Numbered from the stretch's first letter, positions 33,845 to 42,003 are shown. The stretch: 64,000 bases of DNA from Paenibacillus thiaminolyticus (GCF_007066085.1 NZ_CP041405.1:2542001-2606000), one strand, 5' to 3'. Numbers and translations: made by a program. Notes: a model not told the origin generated them from the sequence alone.

Positions 33845-33859
33845 TGATAATGATTATCA
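33845..33859. promoter_or_regulatory. Perfect Fur box upstream of btr
   Basis: TGATAATGATTATCA matches the 15-base Fur consensus at every position. It lies 85 bases before the btr start codon and predicts iron repression of the activator itself. Confidence 0.9.
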
Positions 33860-34139
33860 GTATCGCTTTATTAAAGTAGCATAGCTCCCGAGCCCGGTCA
33901 ATGCACAACAAGCACGGAAGGCGCCGCAGGAGCGCCAGGATGGTCATTGTGCCATCGCTGTCCAGCGGGCAGCCGATCGGAACAGTTCGGATTCTCCTAA
34001 CTCCTGTCCTTACTCAAATCCTGTCCTTATTCAAAGGAGCATAATTCTGTGAATTCGAGAGTATGCAAGAGAAATGCGCTGCATGTAAAGGGAACCTCGG
34101 GGAGATGGTTCTTGATTATGCACCTGCGCGTTAGGGAGG

Positions 34140-34385
34140 GCGTCATGCGCGAATGGCTTGCGCGTAGGGCGAGGGCATCCACATGGGCGGGCGCCATGCG
34201 CGTGGGGCGAGCTGTCATGCGCGTGGGCGGGGGCATCCGCGTGGGCGGGGACATGCGCGGGGGCGGGGGTCATGCGCGTGGGGCAAGGGCATCCGCATGG
34301 GCGGGCGCCATGCGCGTGGGGCGAGCTGTCATGCGCGTGGGCGGGGGTCATGTGCATAAGGCGAATGGCATGCGAGTGGGGCAAA
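34140..34385. repeat. GC-rich tandem repeat, 114-bp unit
   Basis: A block of about 62 bases starting AGGGCATCC at 34172 recurs at 34286 with a single difference in its first part. Both contain the submotif CATGCGCGTGGG several times, on a period of roughly 16-18 bases. The predicted His/Ala/Pro- or Gly/Arg-rich proteins are artefacts of this composition. Confidence 0.8.
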
Positions 34386-34399
34386 GGCGAAGCGCAAAG

Positions 34400-34690
34400 C
34401 CTGCAAAAATGGCGTTATTGTTCCACAATTCAGTTGAGGAGCGACTTTCATGCAATACAAATTATTCCGCAATCGTGTGAGAAAGCAAAATTCCTGCAAA
34501 ACAGCATCAATTATTCCACAATCGTGCCAACCAGCGTAATTCCTGCAAAAACGCATCAATTTCACCCTATTACGGCACATATCCGGTTTACATTCCCAAA
34601 AAGATGTATTTTTGCATCAATTCTTACGAAATCCCCTATTTGGGTGAATAAATACTGTAAATTTGCAGGATTTACTCCTTGGCTCACAGT
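34400..34690. repeat. Array of about 50-bp units with CTGCAAAA core (copy group A)
   Basis: At least five units follow each other. Cores are CCTGCAAAAATGG (34400), TTCCTGCAAAACAGCATCAA (34491), TTCCTGCAAAAACGCATCAA (34541), TTTTTGCATCAATT (34611) and TGTAAATTTGCAGGATT (34655). TTCC(A/G)CAATCGTG is shared by units two and three. Related cores occur at 53141-54015 and 62940-63135. Confidence 0.7.
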
Positions 34691-34699
34691 AGTCGTTGC

Positions 34700-34940
34700 G
34701 GGGCGAAGAAATTGCCGGATTCTCATTCCGGCCCCTCCCCCCCTCATTCCGTAGCATCCTCTTCATTCCTCCGCACCCTTCCGCATTCCTCCGTATCACT
34801 CCTCACTCCTTGGCACCCTTCCACATCCTTCCGTATCCTTCCACATTCAGCCCTTCCTCAGTTCTCCTGCTTCCTCTTAACCTCTCCCTATTTCTCTTCA
34901 TCCCTCCCTATTCCTCTTTATTCCTCCCATAACGCTGACT
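34700..34940. repeat. Pyrimidine-rich low-complexity stretch
   Basis: The plus strand is almost entirely C and T, with loosely repeated CCTTCCRCATTCCTCC-like words of about 16 bases. No gene or hairpin was recognised. Confidence 0.6.
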
Positions 34941-34993
34941 CTCCTCACCCTCGTCCATCGCACAGGCTACTCGCCCCCGCTTACGCGCCAACT

Positions 34994-35023
34994 AAAAAAG
35001 CCGCTCTCCATCCGGAGAACAGC
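34994..35023 (-). terminator. Intrinsic terminator after the decayed PepSY gene
   Basis: On the minus strand GCTGTTCTCC pairs with GGAGAGCGGC around GGAT, followed by six T residues, 22 bases past the remnant's stop codon. Confidence 0.7.
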
Positions 35024-35044
35024 CCTTCTTGCTTGCGATGCGGT

Positions 35045-35454
35045 TCAATCTTCCTGCCCAACCTTCAGCACTTTTCCGGTCTGAGCATCCACTTCTATAC
35101 GAACACCTTGTGATCCACCAACAGGATCACTTGAGGATCACTTGAGGATCACTTATGCTCCTACATGGGGAGTTCATGGTCATTTCGCAACCACCTCATA
35201 ATCACTTCATAAGCACTACATAGTTCTTCTTCCCGGTATCGGACTCCAGAGCAACATGAAGAGCTTCTCCCTTCTCCTGCTGAAGAGCAATCGACTTCGC
35301 CTCTTGTCGCTCATCACTCTTGGACCGAATGATTAGCCTCATAGAGGGCATCATGCGCTTGGGACGCCGCAGCGGGCGGCGATGGCCGGCGTGGCCGTCC
35401 ATCTGCGGGTGAGCATTTGCCAGAGTTAGGACACCAAGCCCCGTTTTTTCACAC
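35045..35454 (-). pseudogene. Decayed PepSY-domain exported protein
   Basis: Two pieces of one protein are visible in different frames. The first begins with signal-peptide-like TGLGVLTLANAHPQ, out of frame with the nearest GTG-AAA-AAA start by one base, and ends with EKGEALHVALESDTGKKNY. The second ends with VRIEVDAQTGKVLKVGQED and a stop at 35045. Together they read as a PepSY repeat. Between them lie several stop codons and an 11-bp x 3 insertion (35123-35155). A terminator still follows. It is interpreted as a frameshifted and insertion-damaged gene of an envelope protein; the original N-terminus is uncertain. Confidence 0.55.
35123..35155. repeat. 11-bp x 3 tandem repeat
   Basis: AGGATCACTTG is repeated three times head to tail, the last copy ending in A instead of G. 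It lies inside the decayed PepSY gene. Confidence 0.9.
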
Positions 35455-35550
35455 TTGAGACGATACTATGTCCTGGTCCTGATTATCGTTAATGCTATGT
35501 TCTGTACAAGAAGCTGCAATTATTCATCCAAAAAATAGTTCCCAAAACAC

Positions 35551-35575
35551 AAAAAAAGCCTTATCACCAAGGCTT
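35551..35575 (-). terminator. Terminator of tRNA-Leu
   Basis: On the minus strand AGCCTT pairs with AAGGCT, followed by seven T residues, 18 bases past the encoded CCA. Confidence 0.85.
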
Positions 35576-35592
35576 CCTCATTAGCTCTGTTA

Positions 35593-35678
35593 TGGTGCGG
35601 TAGAGAGGACTCGAACCTCCACGGGCGTACGCCCACTACCCCCTCAAGATAGCGTGTCTGCCATTCCACCACTACCGC
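35593..35678 (-). tRNA. tRNA-Leu (anticodon GAG)
   Basis: This 86-base class II tRNA has acceptor stem GCGGTAG/CTACCGC, an anticodon stem CTATC/GGTAG around TTGAGGG (anticodon GAG), a long variable arm GGGCGTACGCCC, a GGTTCGAGTCC T-arm and an encoded CCA. It is identical base for base to the copy at 55082-55167. It reads CUC and CUU codons. Confidence 0.95.
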
Positions 35679-35713
35679 ACATTGAATTCCTCAACAAGAG
35701 GACAACAACAGTT

Positions 35714-35742
35714 ACTATACCATCATTTGAGCCGGATGTAAA
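35714..35742 (-). promoter_or_regulatory. Promoter of the single tRNA-Leu gene
   Basis: On the minus strand TTTACA (35737-35742) and TATAGT (35714-35719) are 17 bases apart, with an extended -10 TGG. The predicted start is about 30 bases before the tRNA. Confidence 0.7.
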
Positions 35743-35768
35743 GTGGAATTGTTCTCCATATGAATCCC

Positions 35769-36368
35769 TTACTTGAACCAGCCCTTCTCCTTGAAGCGCG
35801 TAATCGCTTCAATTCGGTTGCTCACATTGAGTTTATCCAGAATAACGGAGATGTAGTTACGGACGGTCCCCGTCGTAATAAATAACTGTTCGGCGATTTG
35901 CTTCGTATTTTTACCGTCAGCGATAAGCACCAGCACTTCTTTTTCCCGCTCGGTCAATGGATTCTCTTCGCCATACGCCTCGTCCACCAGCTCCGAGGCA
36001 TAGATGCGCCGCCCGGCCATAATGATGCGAATCGAGTCCGCCAGCTCTTCACTGGGACTGTCCTTCAACAAATAACCGTGCGCCCCCGCCTTCACCGCCC
36101 GTTCGAAATATCCGGCTCTGGCGAATGTGGTCAAAATGATGACCTTGCATCCCCAGCCCTTTATCTCTTCGGCCGCATCCAAGCCGCTCTTCCCTGGCAT
36201 TTCAATGTCCATGATGCAAATATCCGGCTTATGCTGATGAACTAATTGCACAGCTTCCTCCCCGTTAGAGGCCCGCCCGACGACACTCATATCCTCTTCC
36301 AGATCAAGCAGGGACGCGAGTGCGCCCAGCAGCATCCGCTGGTCCTCTGCGATTACGATTCGAATCAT
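35769..36368 (-). CDS. desR: Response regulator DesR (LuxR-type)
   Basis: This 199-residue two-domain regulator has a receiver domain with Asp9 in AEDQ, the phosphoacceptor Asp54 in IMDIEMPG, and Lys in YLLKDSP near 101. A NarL/LuxR helix-turn-helix follows (about 135-195, NPLTEREKEVLVLIADGKNT and VRNYISVILDKL). Asp54 coincides with the residue used by Bacillus subtilis DesR. ATG 36368 has GGAGG 8 bases upstream; the longer frame is rejected. It overlaps nothing and follows desK by 11 bases. Phosphorylated DesR activates the desaturase gene at low temperature. Confidence 0.94.
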   Translation of the reverse strand: MIRIVIAEDQRMLLGALASLLDLEEDMSVVGRASNGEEAVQLVHQHKPDICIMDIEMPGKSGLDAAEEIKGWGCKVIILTTFARAGYFERAVKAGAHGYLLKDSPSEELADSIRIIMAGRRIYASELVDEAYGEENPLTEREKEVLVLIADGKNTKQIAEQLFITTGTVRNYISVILDKLNVSNRIEAITRFKEKGWFK

Positions 36369-36379
36369 AACCCCGCCTC

Positions 36380-37501
36380 CTATTCTGACTGCTTGCATAC
36401 GTTCGGCACTGTAATGATGACCGTTGTCCCATGATCAGGCACGATGTCCATACTTCCATTTACGAACTCAAGCCGCTCCTTCATGCCCCGCAGCCCGTTG
36501 CCCCGTAACACGGCTGAATCCGCCGCGATGCCGATTCCATTATCCTTCACCTTCACGCGCAGCTCGGTATCCATGGGCTCCATGATGATTGAACAGGCGG
36601 AAGCATGGCTGTGCTTAACGATGTTGGTCACTGCTTCCTTCAGGCACATACTGAGCACATTTTCGTTCAACAGGGAGGTGTTGGTTAGCTTCTGTTCGGC
36701 TTCCAGGGTGAACTCGATCTCGGCCGCCTTCAAAATCTGCTTGATCCGAAACAGCTCATCCTCTAACCTCGTCCCCCGCATTTGAGTAACCATTTCCCGC
36801 ACTTCCTTCAAGGCGCTTCTGGCCGTTTGCCGGACATCCTTGAGTTCGAGTTGGGCTTGAGCAGGGTTCTTGCTTATTAATTTATTGGCCAAATCGCTCT
36901 TCAAACCGATTAGCGACAGCTTCTGCCCAAGCGTGTCGTGGAGGTCGCGCGCAATCCGTTGGCGTTCTTCCAGCTTGACCAGCTCGGAGATCCGCTTATT
37001 CGCATCCTCCAATTGCCCCTCCAGCTTCTCCCGTTTATTGCGGTTATACGTGGTGACGGGAAGGAGAATTACACCGATGAGACTGATAAGCACGAACGGA
37101 AGCTGGGAGATCAATACCGGATTTTTCGTGACGAATCCGAAGTTGAGCGTTGCGATCGTACTGACGAGATGAATCGAGTATAGCGTAATAAATCCGATCC
37201 GGTGTTGAATATTGCCAATAAAAAACGCCAAGAACAGGGCGAAATAGACATAGCCGAACAGCAAAGTCATCGTAATGGAAATCAATATTTGCAAAGAAGT
37301 CCAAAAGTACACTTGCCAACCTTTCACAACAAAAGAAAGCACGTAGCAGACGAAAAACATCAAAATCATGGCGATGCCAATGACGACTTCGTATGTCGAG
37401 GAGGAACGAAATATAAAATAAAACGGGAGGATGTAAAAGACGACCCATACATACGGACTAAGACCCGTGCTTTTGTAAAAAATTTGATACCACTTCTGCA
37501 T
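36380..37501 (-). CDS. desK: Membrane-fluidity thermosensor histidine kinase DesK
   Basis: This 373-residue kinase closely follows Bacillus subtilis DesK. Five membrane helices occupy residues 15-150, beginning with GLSPYVWVVFYILPFYFIF and followed by FLAFFIGNIQHR. The dimerisation domain has ARDLHDTLGQKLSLIG with His188, the same position as the phosphorylated His of DesK. A HATPase_c domain (CLKEAVTNIVKHS, DNGIGI, GLRGMKERLEF) ends the protein. It senses membrane thickness as temperature changes and phosphorylates or dephosphorylates DesR. It starts 57 bases after the des stop, so des-desK-desR form one operon. Confidence 0.95.
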   Translation of the reverse strand: MQKWYQIFYKSTGLSPYVWVVFYILPFYFIFRSSSTYEVVIGIAMILMFFVCYVLSFVVKGWQVYFWTSLQILISITMTLLFGYVYFALFLAFFIGNIQHRIGFITLYSIHLVSTIATLNFGFVTKNPVLISQLPFVLISLIGVILLPVTTYNRNKREKLEGQLEDANKRISELVKLEERQRIARDLHDTLGQKLSLIGLKSDLANKLISKNPAQAQLELKDVRQTARSALKEVREMVTQMRGTRLEDELFRIKQILKAAEIEFTLEAEQKLTNTSLLNENVLSMCLKEAVTNIVKHSHASACSIIMEPMDTELRVKVKDNGIGIAADSAVLRGNGLRGMKERLEFVNGSMDIVPDHGTTVIITVPNVCKQSE

Positions 37502-37558
37502 GGCCGTCCTCCCTGATGATCGATGTAATTGTATAGTAACACAAACGCCGCTGAACGG

Positions 37559-38620
37559 TCATTTTCCCTGGATGCTTTGGGTGCTCCTTGGAATGCGATC
37601 GGCCGCGCGGTTGGGCTTGCCCAGCACATGCTTCACATCCTTGAACCCAACGAACGTTTTGTTCTGTTCATCCCACAGCCGGAACCGCAGCGACTTCAGG
37701 CTGGTCCCGAGCGTAATCGTCGTCGCCATTTGGAGCGGAGGGGTTGCCTCATGTGCCTTCTCCAGATAATAGTTGGGCACCTTGGGACTCAAATGATGGA
37801 CATGATGGAACCCGATATTTCCGGTTATCCACTGCAACACCTTGGGCAATTTATAATAAGAGCTTCCCTCCACGGCAGCCTTCACATAGCTCCACTCGTC
37901 CTCGTGCTCGAAGTAAGAATCCTCGAATTGATGCTGAACATAGAACAACCAGATGCCGAGCATGCCAGATAGGTAAAAAACCGGCCCCTGAACGAGCACA
38001 AACGCCTGCCAGCCAATAGCCCAGCACAGAAGCGCATACAGAGCGGCGATGGACACATTGATTACGTAAGTATTGAAGCGCTCCTTCCGTCTCGCCCCTC
38101 TGCGGTTAAAGCGGTATGATATCAGGAAAATAAAAATCGGCCCCAGTCCCAGCATAACGAATGGATTGCGGTAGATGCGGTAGGCAATTCGCTTCGAGAG
38201 CGGAGCCGCGGCATATTCATCTACGGTGAGCACCCACATGTCCCCGGTTCCCCGCTTGTCTAGATTGCTGCTCGTCGCATGATGGATCGAATGACTGTGC
38301 TTCCACTGCTGGTAGGGCACAAGTGTCAGAATCCCCGTAATGGTGCCAAGGATATCATTGGCCCTGCGGCTCTTGAAGAACGATTGATGACAGCAGTCAT
38401 GGAAAATAATAAACGTACGGATAACAAATCCAGAAGTAATTACGACAAGGGGAAGCGTAAGCCAGTACGAGACGGAAAGGCTTGCGTATGCGGCATACCA
38501 GAGCAGCAGTAAAGGCCCCAAAGTGTTAACCAGCTGCCGCATGCTGGACTTCGTATCGTTTTTTTCATACGGAGCGACGCTTTTCTTTAGATGGGCTAGC
38601 TTGGAATGAATCATACTCAT
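37559..38620 (-). CDS. des: Acyl-lipid fatty acid desaturase (Des type)
   Basis: This 353-residue membrane enzyme introduces a cis double bond into phospholipid acyl chains. The three His boxes that bind the di-iron centre are HDCCH (about 74-78), HSIHH (about 108-114) and HHVHH (about 274-278). Four or more membrane helices surround them. The Bacillus homologue is a delta-5 desaturase; the position of desaturation here is inferred from that. AGGAGG lies 11 bases before ATG 38620, and ATG 38614 is an alternative. It is the first gene of the des-desK-desR operon and the target of DesR. Confidence 0.94.
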   Translation of the reverse strand: MSMIHSKLAHLKKSVAPYEKNDTKSSMRQLVNTLGPLLLLWYAAYASLSVSYWLTLPLVVITSGFVIRTFIIFHDCCHQSFFKSRRANDILGTITGILTLVPYQQWKHSHSIHHATSSNLDKRGTGDMWVLTVDEYAAAPLSKRIAYRIYRNPFVMLGLGPIFIFLISYRFNRRGARRKERFNTYVINVSIAALYALLCWAIGWQAFVLVQGPVFYLSGMLGIWLFYVQHQFEDSYFEHEDEWSYVKAAVEGSSYYKLPKVLQWITGNIGFHHVHHLSPKVPNYYLEKAHEATPPLQMATTITLGTSLKSLRFRLWDEQNKTFVGFKDVKHVLGKPNRAADRIPRSTQSIQGK

Positions 38621-38689
38621 CTTATGTTTTTCCTCCTAGTATAACGCATGGGGAACGTATCCCTTCATTAGCGGCAGATTCCTATCCTC

Positions 38690-38755
38690 AGTATAGAAAA
38701 GACAACCCGCCGCTTGTAGTCATAAACGTCAACTCGAGAGTATGATAAATGTCAT
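38690..38755 (-). promoter_or_regulatory. des promoter with two DesR-like boxes
   Basis: On the minus strand TATACT (38690-38695) is a good -10 without a matching -35. Upstream, TCATAAACGTCA (38720-38731) and TGATAAATGTCA (38743-38754) are near-identical boxes 23 bases apart, centred about 43 and 66 bases before the predicted start. This layout fits activation by phosphorylated DesR. Confidence 0.6.
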
Positions 38756-38797
38756 ATAAGGAGGATAAATATGTCATCCGCGCTGCTTTTTATCGCC

Positions 38798-38828
38798 AAA
38801 AAAGAGCCATAGGCCCGCCTATGACTCT
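38798..38828 (-). terminator. Terminator of the MATE gene
   Basis: On the minus strand AGAGTCATAGG pairs with CCTATGGCTCT around GCGGG or so and is followed by six T residues. Confidence 0.85.
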
Positions 38829-38841
38829 CTCCTTCTTCCGT

Positions 38842-40212
38842 TTACCCCGCGGCTTGCTCCTCCACCGCATTGCCCGGAATAATGCTTAGCCGTTCCCAGC
38901 CGCGCTTGCTCCATCTGCGCAGCATGACGAGCGCCCTCAGCCACTCATCGATGGCGAAGGCGAGCCAGATTCCCGCCAGCCCCAAGCCGAATACAATCCC
39001 GAACAAGCAGGCTAAGGGCACGCTGATTCCCCACATCGAGACGAGACCGATCAGCACCGGGAATTTGACGTCCCCCGCCGCGTTCAAGGAGCTGATAAGC
39101 ACCATGTTGCAGGCGCGGGCCGGCTCCAGCAGCACCGACAAGAGCATCAGCTGCCGGCCGAGCTGTATAATCTGCGGATCGGAGGTGAAAAGTCCGATCA
39201 GCGGCCCGGATACGGCGAACAGGAGAAGGGAGACTCCCAGCGTCACGCCGGCCCCAAGCTTCAGATGGCGGATGCCGGAATGATAGGCTTCCTCCTTGTG
39301 CGCCGCCCCGATGAAATGGCCCACGATGATTTGCGTGCCTTGACCGATCGCCATCGAAAAGACAAAGACGAAGGACGTAATGTTCTGCGTATAAATTTTG
39401 GTCGTCAATGCCGCCGCCCCCAGTATGGCGACCAAATACGTTATAACCACTTGGGACAAATTATAGGAAACATGCTCCCCTGCGGACGGAATGCCCAGCT
39501 TGAAAATAAGGCGAAGATCGGCTCGCCGCATGCGCAGCGGATGCATCAAGCGGACGGGCTGTTCTAGCCGCCGGCTGCATATCGCCCAGTACGCGATCAT
39601 GGCGGCAGCACGGCTGATCCAGGTCGACACGGCCACGCCCTCCACGCCAAATGAAGGCAGGCCGAACGGCTCCATCAGCGCAAAATAGTTGCCCGCGATA
39701 TGCAGCACGTTGACGCCGAACGAGATGATCATCATCTCCTTCACCATGCCCCGGCACCGCAGCATCGTTCCGAGCGTCATGCTTAGGGCGATAAGGAAGA
39801 CCGAGCTGCCGGTGATGGTCAAGTAAGCCCCGCCTTCCGCCAGCAGCTCGGGAGGCAGCTTGAACAAGAGCAGGAAGGCGTCGGCGCAGGTGCATAAAAT
39901 GACGCTGTACAGGAGGCCGAAGATGAGGTTCACCGTGAGCGCCGTCCTCCCGATGTCCCCCGCCTCCCTCAGCTTGCCCGCGCCAAGCCATTGATTCAGG
40001 ATGACGCTTGTGCCAACCGTGACGAAGCCGAACATGAGGCCGGCCACCGTCAAGATTTGATTGGCGACGCCCACGGCCGCCACGGCGCCGTCGGAATGGC
40101 TGCTGAGCATCATCGTATCGGCCATGCCGAGCAGCATCCCGAACAAGGACTCCATGAAGATGGGCCAGGTCAAGGAGAGAATGCCGATGGGGCGGCTATT
40201 CGCGAGACTCAT
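38842..40212 (-). CDS. MATE family efflux transporter
   Basis: This 456-residue transporter has twelve membrane helices in two homologous halves, typical of multidrug and toxin extrusion proteins. Markers include LTWPIFMESLFGMLLGMADT near the start, VGTSVILNQWLGAG in the first half and AIGQGTQIIVGHFIGA at the corresponding point in the second. It exports cationic or aromatic compounds using a Na+ or H+ gradient; the substrate is unknown. The ATG lies inside the end of the metallophosphoesterase gene (17-base overlap), so it is translated as the last gene of that operon. A strong terminator follows. Confidence 0.9.
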   Translation of the reverse strand: MSLANSRPIGILSLTWPIFMESLFGMLLGMADTMMLSSHSDGAVAAVGVANQILTVAGLMFGFVTVGTSVILNQWLGAGKLREAGDIGRTALTVNLIFGLLYSVILCTCADAFLLLFKLPPELLAEGGAYLTITGSSVFLIALSMTLGTMLRCRGMVKEMMIISFGVNVLHIAGNYFALMEPFGLPSFGVEGVAVSTWISRAAAMIAYWAICSRRLEQPVRLMHPLRMRRADLRLIFKLGIPSAGEHVSYNLSQVVITYLVAILGAAALTTKIYTQNITSFVFVFSMAIGQGTQIIVGHFIGAAHKEEAYHSGIRHLKLGAGVTLGVSLLLFAVSGPLIGLFTSDPQIIQLGRQLMLLSVLLEPARACNMVLISSLNAAGDVKFPVLIGLVSMWGISVPLACLFGIVFGLGLAGIWLAFAIDEWLRALVMLRRWSKRGWERLSIIPGNAVEEQAAG

Positions 40213-41104
40213 GGCTTACCTTGCTCCCGTCATCCAGCCTGATCCACGTCCGGAAGTGGCTCCGCCCTTCCAGTAGGCGAATAATCCGCGCTCCCCGCTG
40301 GAGGCTTCCGTAACCCCCGTACCCGGCTACTCGCCCATACCCGAGGCGAATGCCATGCACGCTGCCTACATAATCATTATCATGATCATGGCCGGCGAAG
40401 GCGCCGATCATATTTCCGCTCTCCAGCATCGCGGCGAAGAGCCCGCTGTTCAGGCGGGGGCAGCATTCGTCTTCTTGCCGAATGCCCGCGGCCTGCCCGG
40501 ATTTCCAGGCCTCCCTGAACTCCGGGAGCGGAATGTGGAAGAAGGCCAGGCTGGGCAATGCGCCATGACGCCGCTGAAACCGGTTCGACTCCCGGCGGTA
40601 CCAGTTCACTTGATCCGGGCGGATCCAAGCGTAGCCGCCTACGGACGCCGGAGCCATATCGCCGGAGTCGAATAGATACAAGAGAGCGGCTGGCCCCGCC
40701 TGGGCGGACGCCTTCACCGCGATGACATAGTTGCCAACCCCGTGGATATCCGCGGGGCCGGCTTCCGCCAACGACATCCGGCAGGACGCAATGCCCTCCA
40801 GCAGCTCCTCGCGGGTGGCGCCGCCCTCCGCATCATGATTGCCGAAAATGACGGCGAACGGCACCTCCCTCCGTTCCGCGGCCTCGACAATGCGGCGAAG
40901 CGTCGCGACGGGCTCAGCCGTCTCCTTCCCGTACAGCATGTCTCCGGAGTAGACGGCCAGATCGGGCCGCTCCGTCTCGATGATGCGCTCGGTCAAGGCC
41001 AAGGTGCGGGCATCCAGCTCCGTCCTGCCGCCTCCAACATGCAGATCGGTGAATTGCACGATCGTGAACGTGCCGTCCGGACGAAATTGCGGCGGTATGC
41101 TCAT
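40196..41104 (-). CDS. Calcineurin-like metallophosphoesterase
   Basis: This 302-residue protein has the full set of metal-binding blocks of the calcineurin-like fold: FTDLHVGG (about residues 18-25), SGDMLYG, FGNHDAEGG and FAGHDHDND, with FHIPL supplying a further His. There is no signal peptide, so the enzyme is cytoplasmic. ATG 41104 overlaps the stop of the PHP gene (ATGA) and follows AAGGAGCGG, which excludes the longer frame. It cleaves a phosphomonoester or phosphodiester; the operon context suggests products of glycerophosphodiester uptake. Confidence 0.87.
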   Translation of the reverse strand: MSIPPQFRPDGTFTIVQFTDLHVGGGRTELDARTLALTERIIETERPDLAVYSGDMLYGKETAEPVATLRRIVEAAERREVPFAVIFGNHDAEGGATREELLEGIASCRMSLAEAGPADIHGVGNYVIAVKASAQAGPAALLYLFDSGDMAPASVGGYAWIRPDQVNWYRRESNRFQRRHGALPSLAFFHIPLPEFREAWKSGQAAGIRQEDECCPRLNSGLFAAMLESGNMIGAFAGHDHDNDYVGSVHGIRLGYGRVAGYGGYGSLQRGARIIRLLEGRSHFRTWIRLDDGSKVSHESRE

Positions 41105-42003
41105 TCCGCTCCTTCCCCCTTGCTCAGGAACAGCGGCTGCGAGAACGCGCCGAAGCCCCCTTCCAAATAAACGGCTAGACGCACATACTGCTCGTTCCCC
41201 GTGCACTCGTACACGATTTGCTTAAATCGGCCTGTCTGCTCGTGAAGCACCCGGCCGTCCTTGCCGATAACCGACGCGTACTTGTACATGCCGTCCAGAT
41301 GGACGTCGGACAATAAGTCGGCGACAATGACTGTCCCTTCGACGCGGATCGAATCGAAGCCGTATCCGGTCGAGACATAGAAGCTGCCTTGCCGGATGGC
41401 GCTCAGCACCGCCTCCCGGCTGTTCTCGCGGGCATACACCATATTCCACGCCCGCCGTTCCTGGCCGTACGCGTGGAAGTCGTCATTGCCGAAGCCCCAT
41501 ACTTGGCGTCCGGAGGACAGCAGCGCGTCCCATTTGTCGAAGGCGATGTCATACTGCGGATGTCCGTCGCCATTAATCACCTCAATGCCGGTGTACTCGG
41601 GCAGCCGCAGCATATCGCCGAATTTCCAATATTGGGAGAAAAACCGGTTCGGATGAACGAGCACCGAGATGCCGCCATTCTCCAGACAGAGGGACGATAG
41701 ACGCCCGTAATTCTCGATCGTAAATTCATTCGAATAGTGTTCCATCAGCGTCTCCGGAGGCTGCAACAGCAGCATATGCGCCTGCGGGCTGCTCACCTCG
41801 ATCGCCTCGAAGAGCGTCGGGATGGGACTGTCCACCGCATGCGGCGTAATCTGATCATGATCCGAGATGCCCAGGAAGTCATAATCATGATACATCCGGT
41901 ATACCGTCGCCAACGGGTGATGCCCGTCGCTGTTCGTCGTATGGTTGTGGAAGCTTCCCCGCAGCCATACCCCTTCTTGTGCATATGGATTTCGAATATT
42001 CAT
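41101..42003 (-). CDS. PHP-domain phosphoesterase/metallohydrolase
   Basis: This 300-residue protein has a PHP active site with GSFHNHTTNSDGHH (about residues 15-28), LGISDHDQITPH (about 44-55), LVHPNRF near 115 and GNDDFHAYG near 173, which together supply the metal ligands. The C-terminal 80 residues are beta-rich (VIVADLLSDVHLDG). PHP enzymes hydrolyse phosphoesters with two or three metal ions. It is encoded 4 bases in overlap with the metallophosphoesterase gene and after the transporter genes, so it probably acts on the imported phosphorylated compound. Confidence 0.83.
   Translation of the reverse strand: MNIRNPYAQEGVWLRGSFHNHTTNSDGHHPLATVYRMYHDYDFLGISDHDQITPHAVDSPIPTLFEAIEVSSPQAHMLLLQPPETLMEHYSNEFTIENYGRLSSLCLENGGISVLVHPNRFFSQYWKFGDMLRLPEYTGIEVINGDGHPQYDIAFDKWDALLSSGRQVWGFGNDDFHAYGQERRAWNMVYARENSREAVLSAIRQGSFYVSTGYGFDSIRVEGTVIVADLLSDVHLDGMYKYASVIGKDGRVLHEQTGRFKQIVYECTGNEQYVRLAVYLEGGFGAFSQPLFLSKGEGAE

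Larger units (their letters stand above)
33860..35044. other. Gene-poor, repeat-rich gap
   Basis: No gene could be supported in these 1.2 kb. The gap holds a GC-rich tandem array (34140-34385), an array of about 50-base AT-rich units (34400-34690) and a pyrimidine-rich stretch (34700-34940). A terminator belonging to the decayed gene that follows is at 34994-35023. Long open frames exist on both strands only because the repeats lack stop codons. Confidence 0.65.

Noticed and set aside
34400..34690. Possible CRISPR array
   Set aside because: Repeats are short and divergent, spacing varies from about 45 to 60 bases, the intervening sequences are themselves related, and no cas gene is in the window.
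34031..34754. Three overlapping open frames predicting His/Ala/Pro-rich or Gly/Arg-rich proteins
   Set aside because: They exist only because the GC-rich tandem repeat lacks stop codons on both strands. There is no ribosome binding site and the composition is unlike a real protein.
38771..38812. Plus-strand 13-codon mini-ORF (MSSALLFIAKKEP) with an AAGGAGG site before its ATG
   Set aside because: It overlaps the MATE terminator on the other strand and no plus-strand promoter with proper spacing was found. The Shine-Dalgarno match may be chance.
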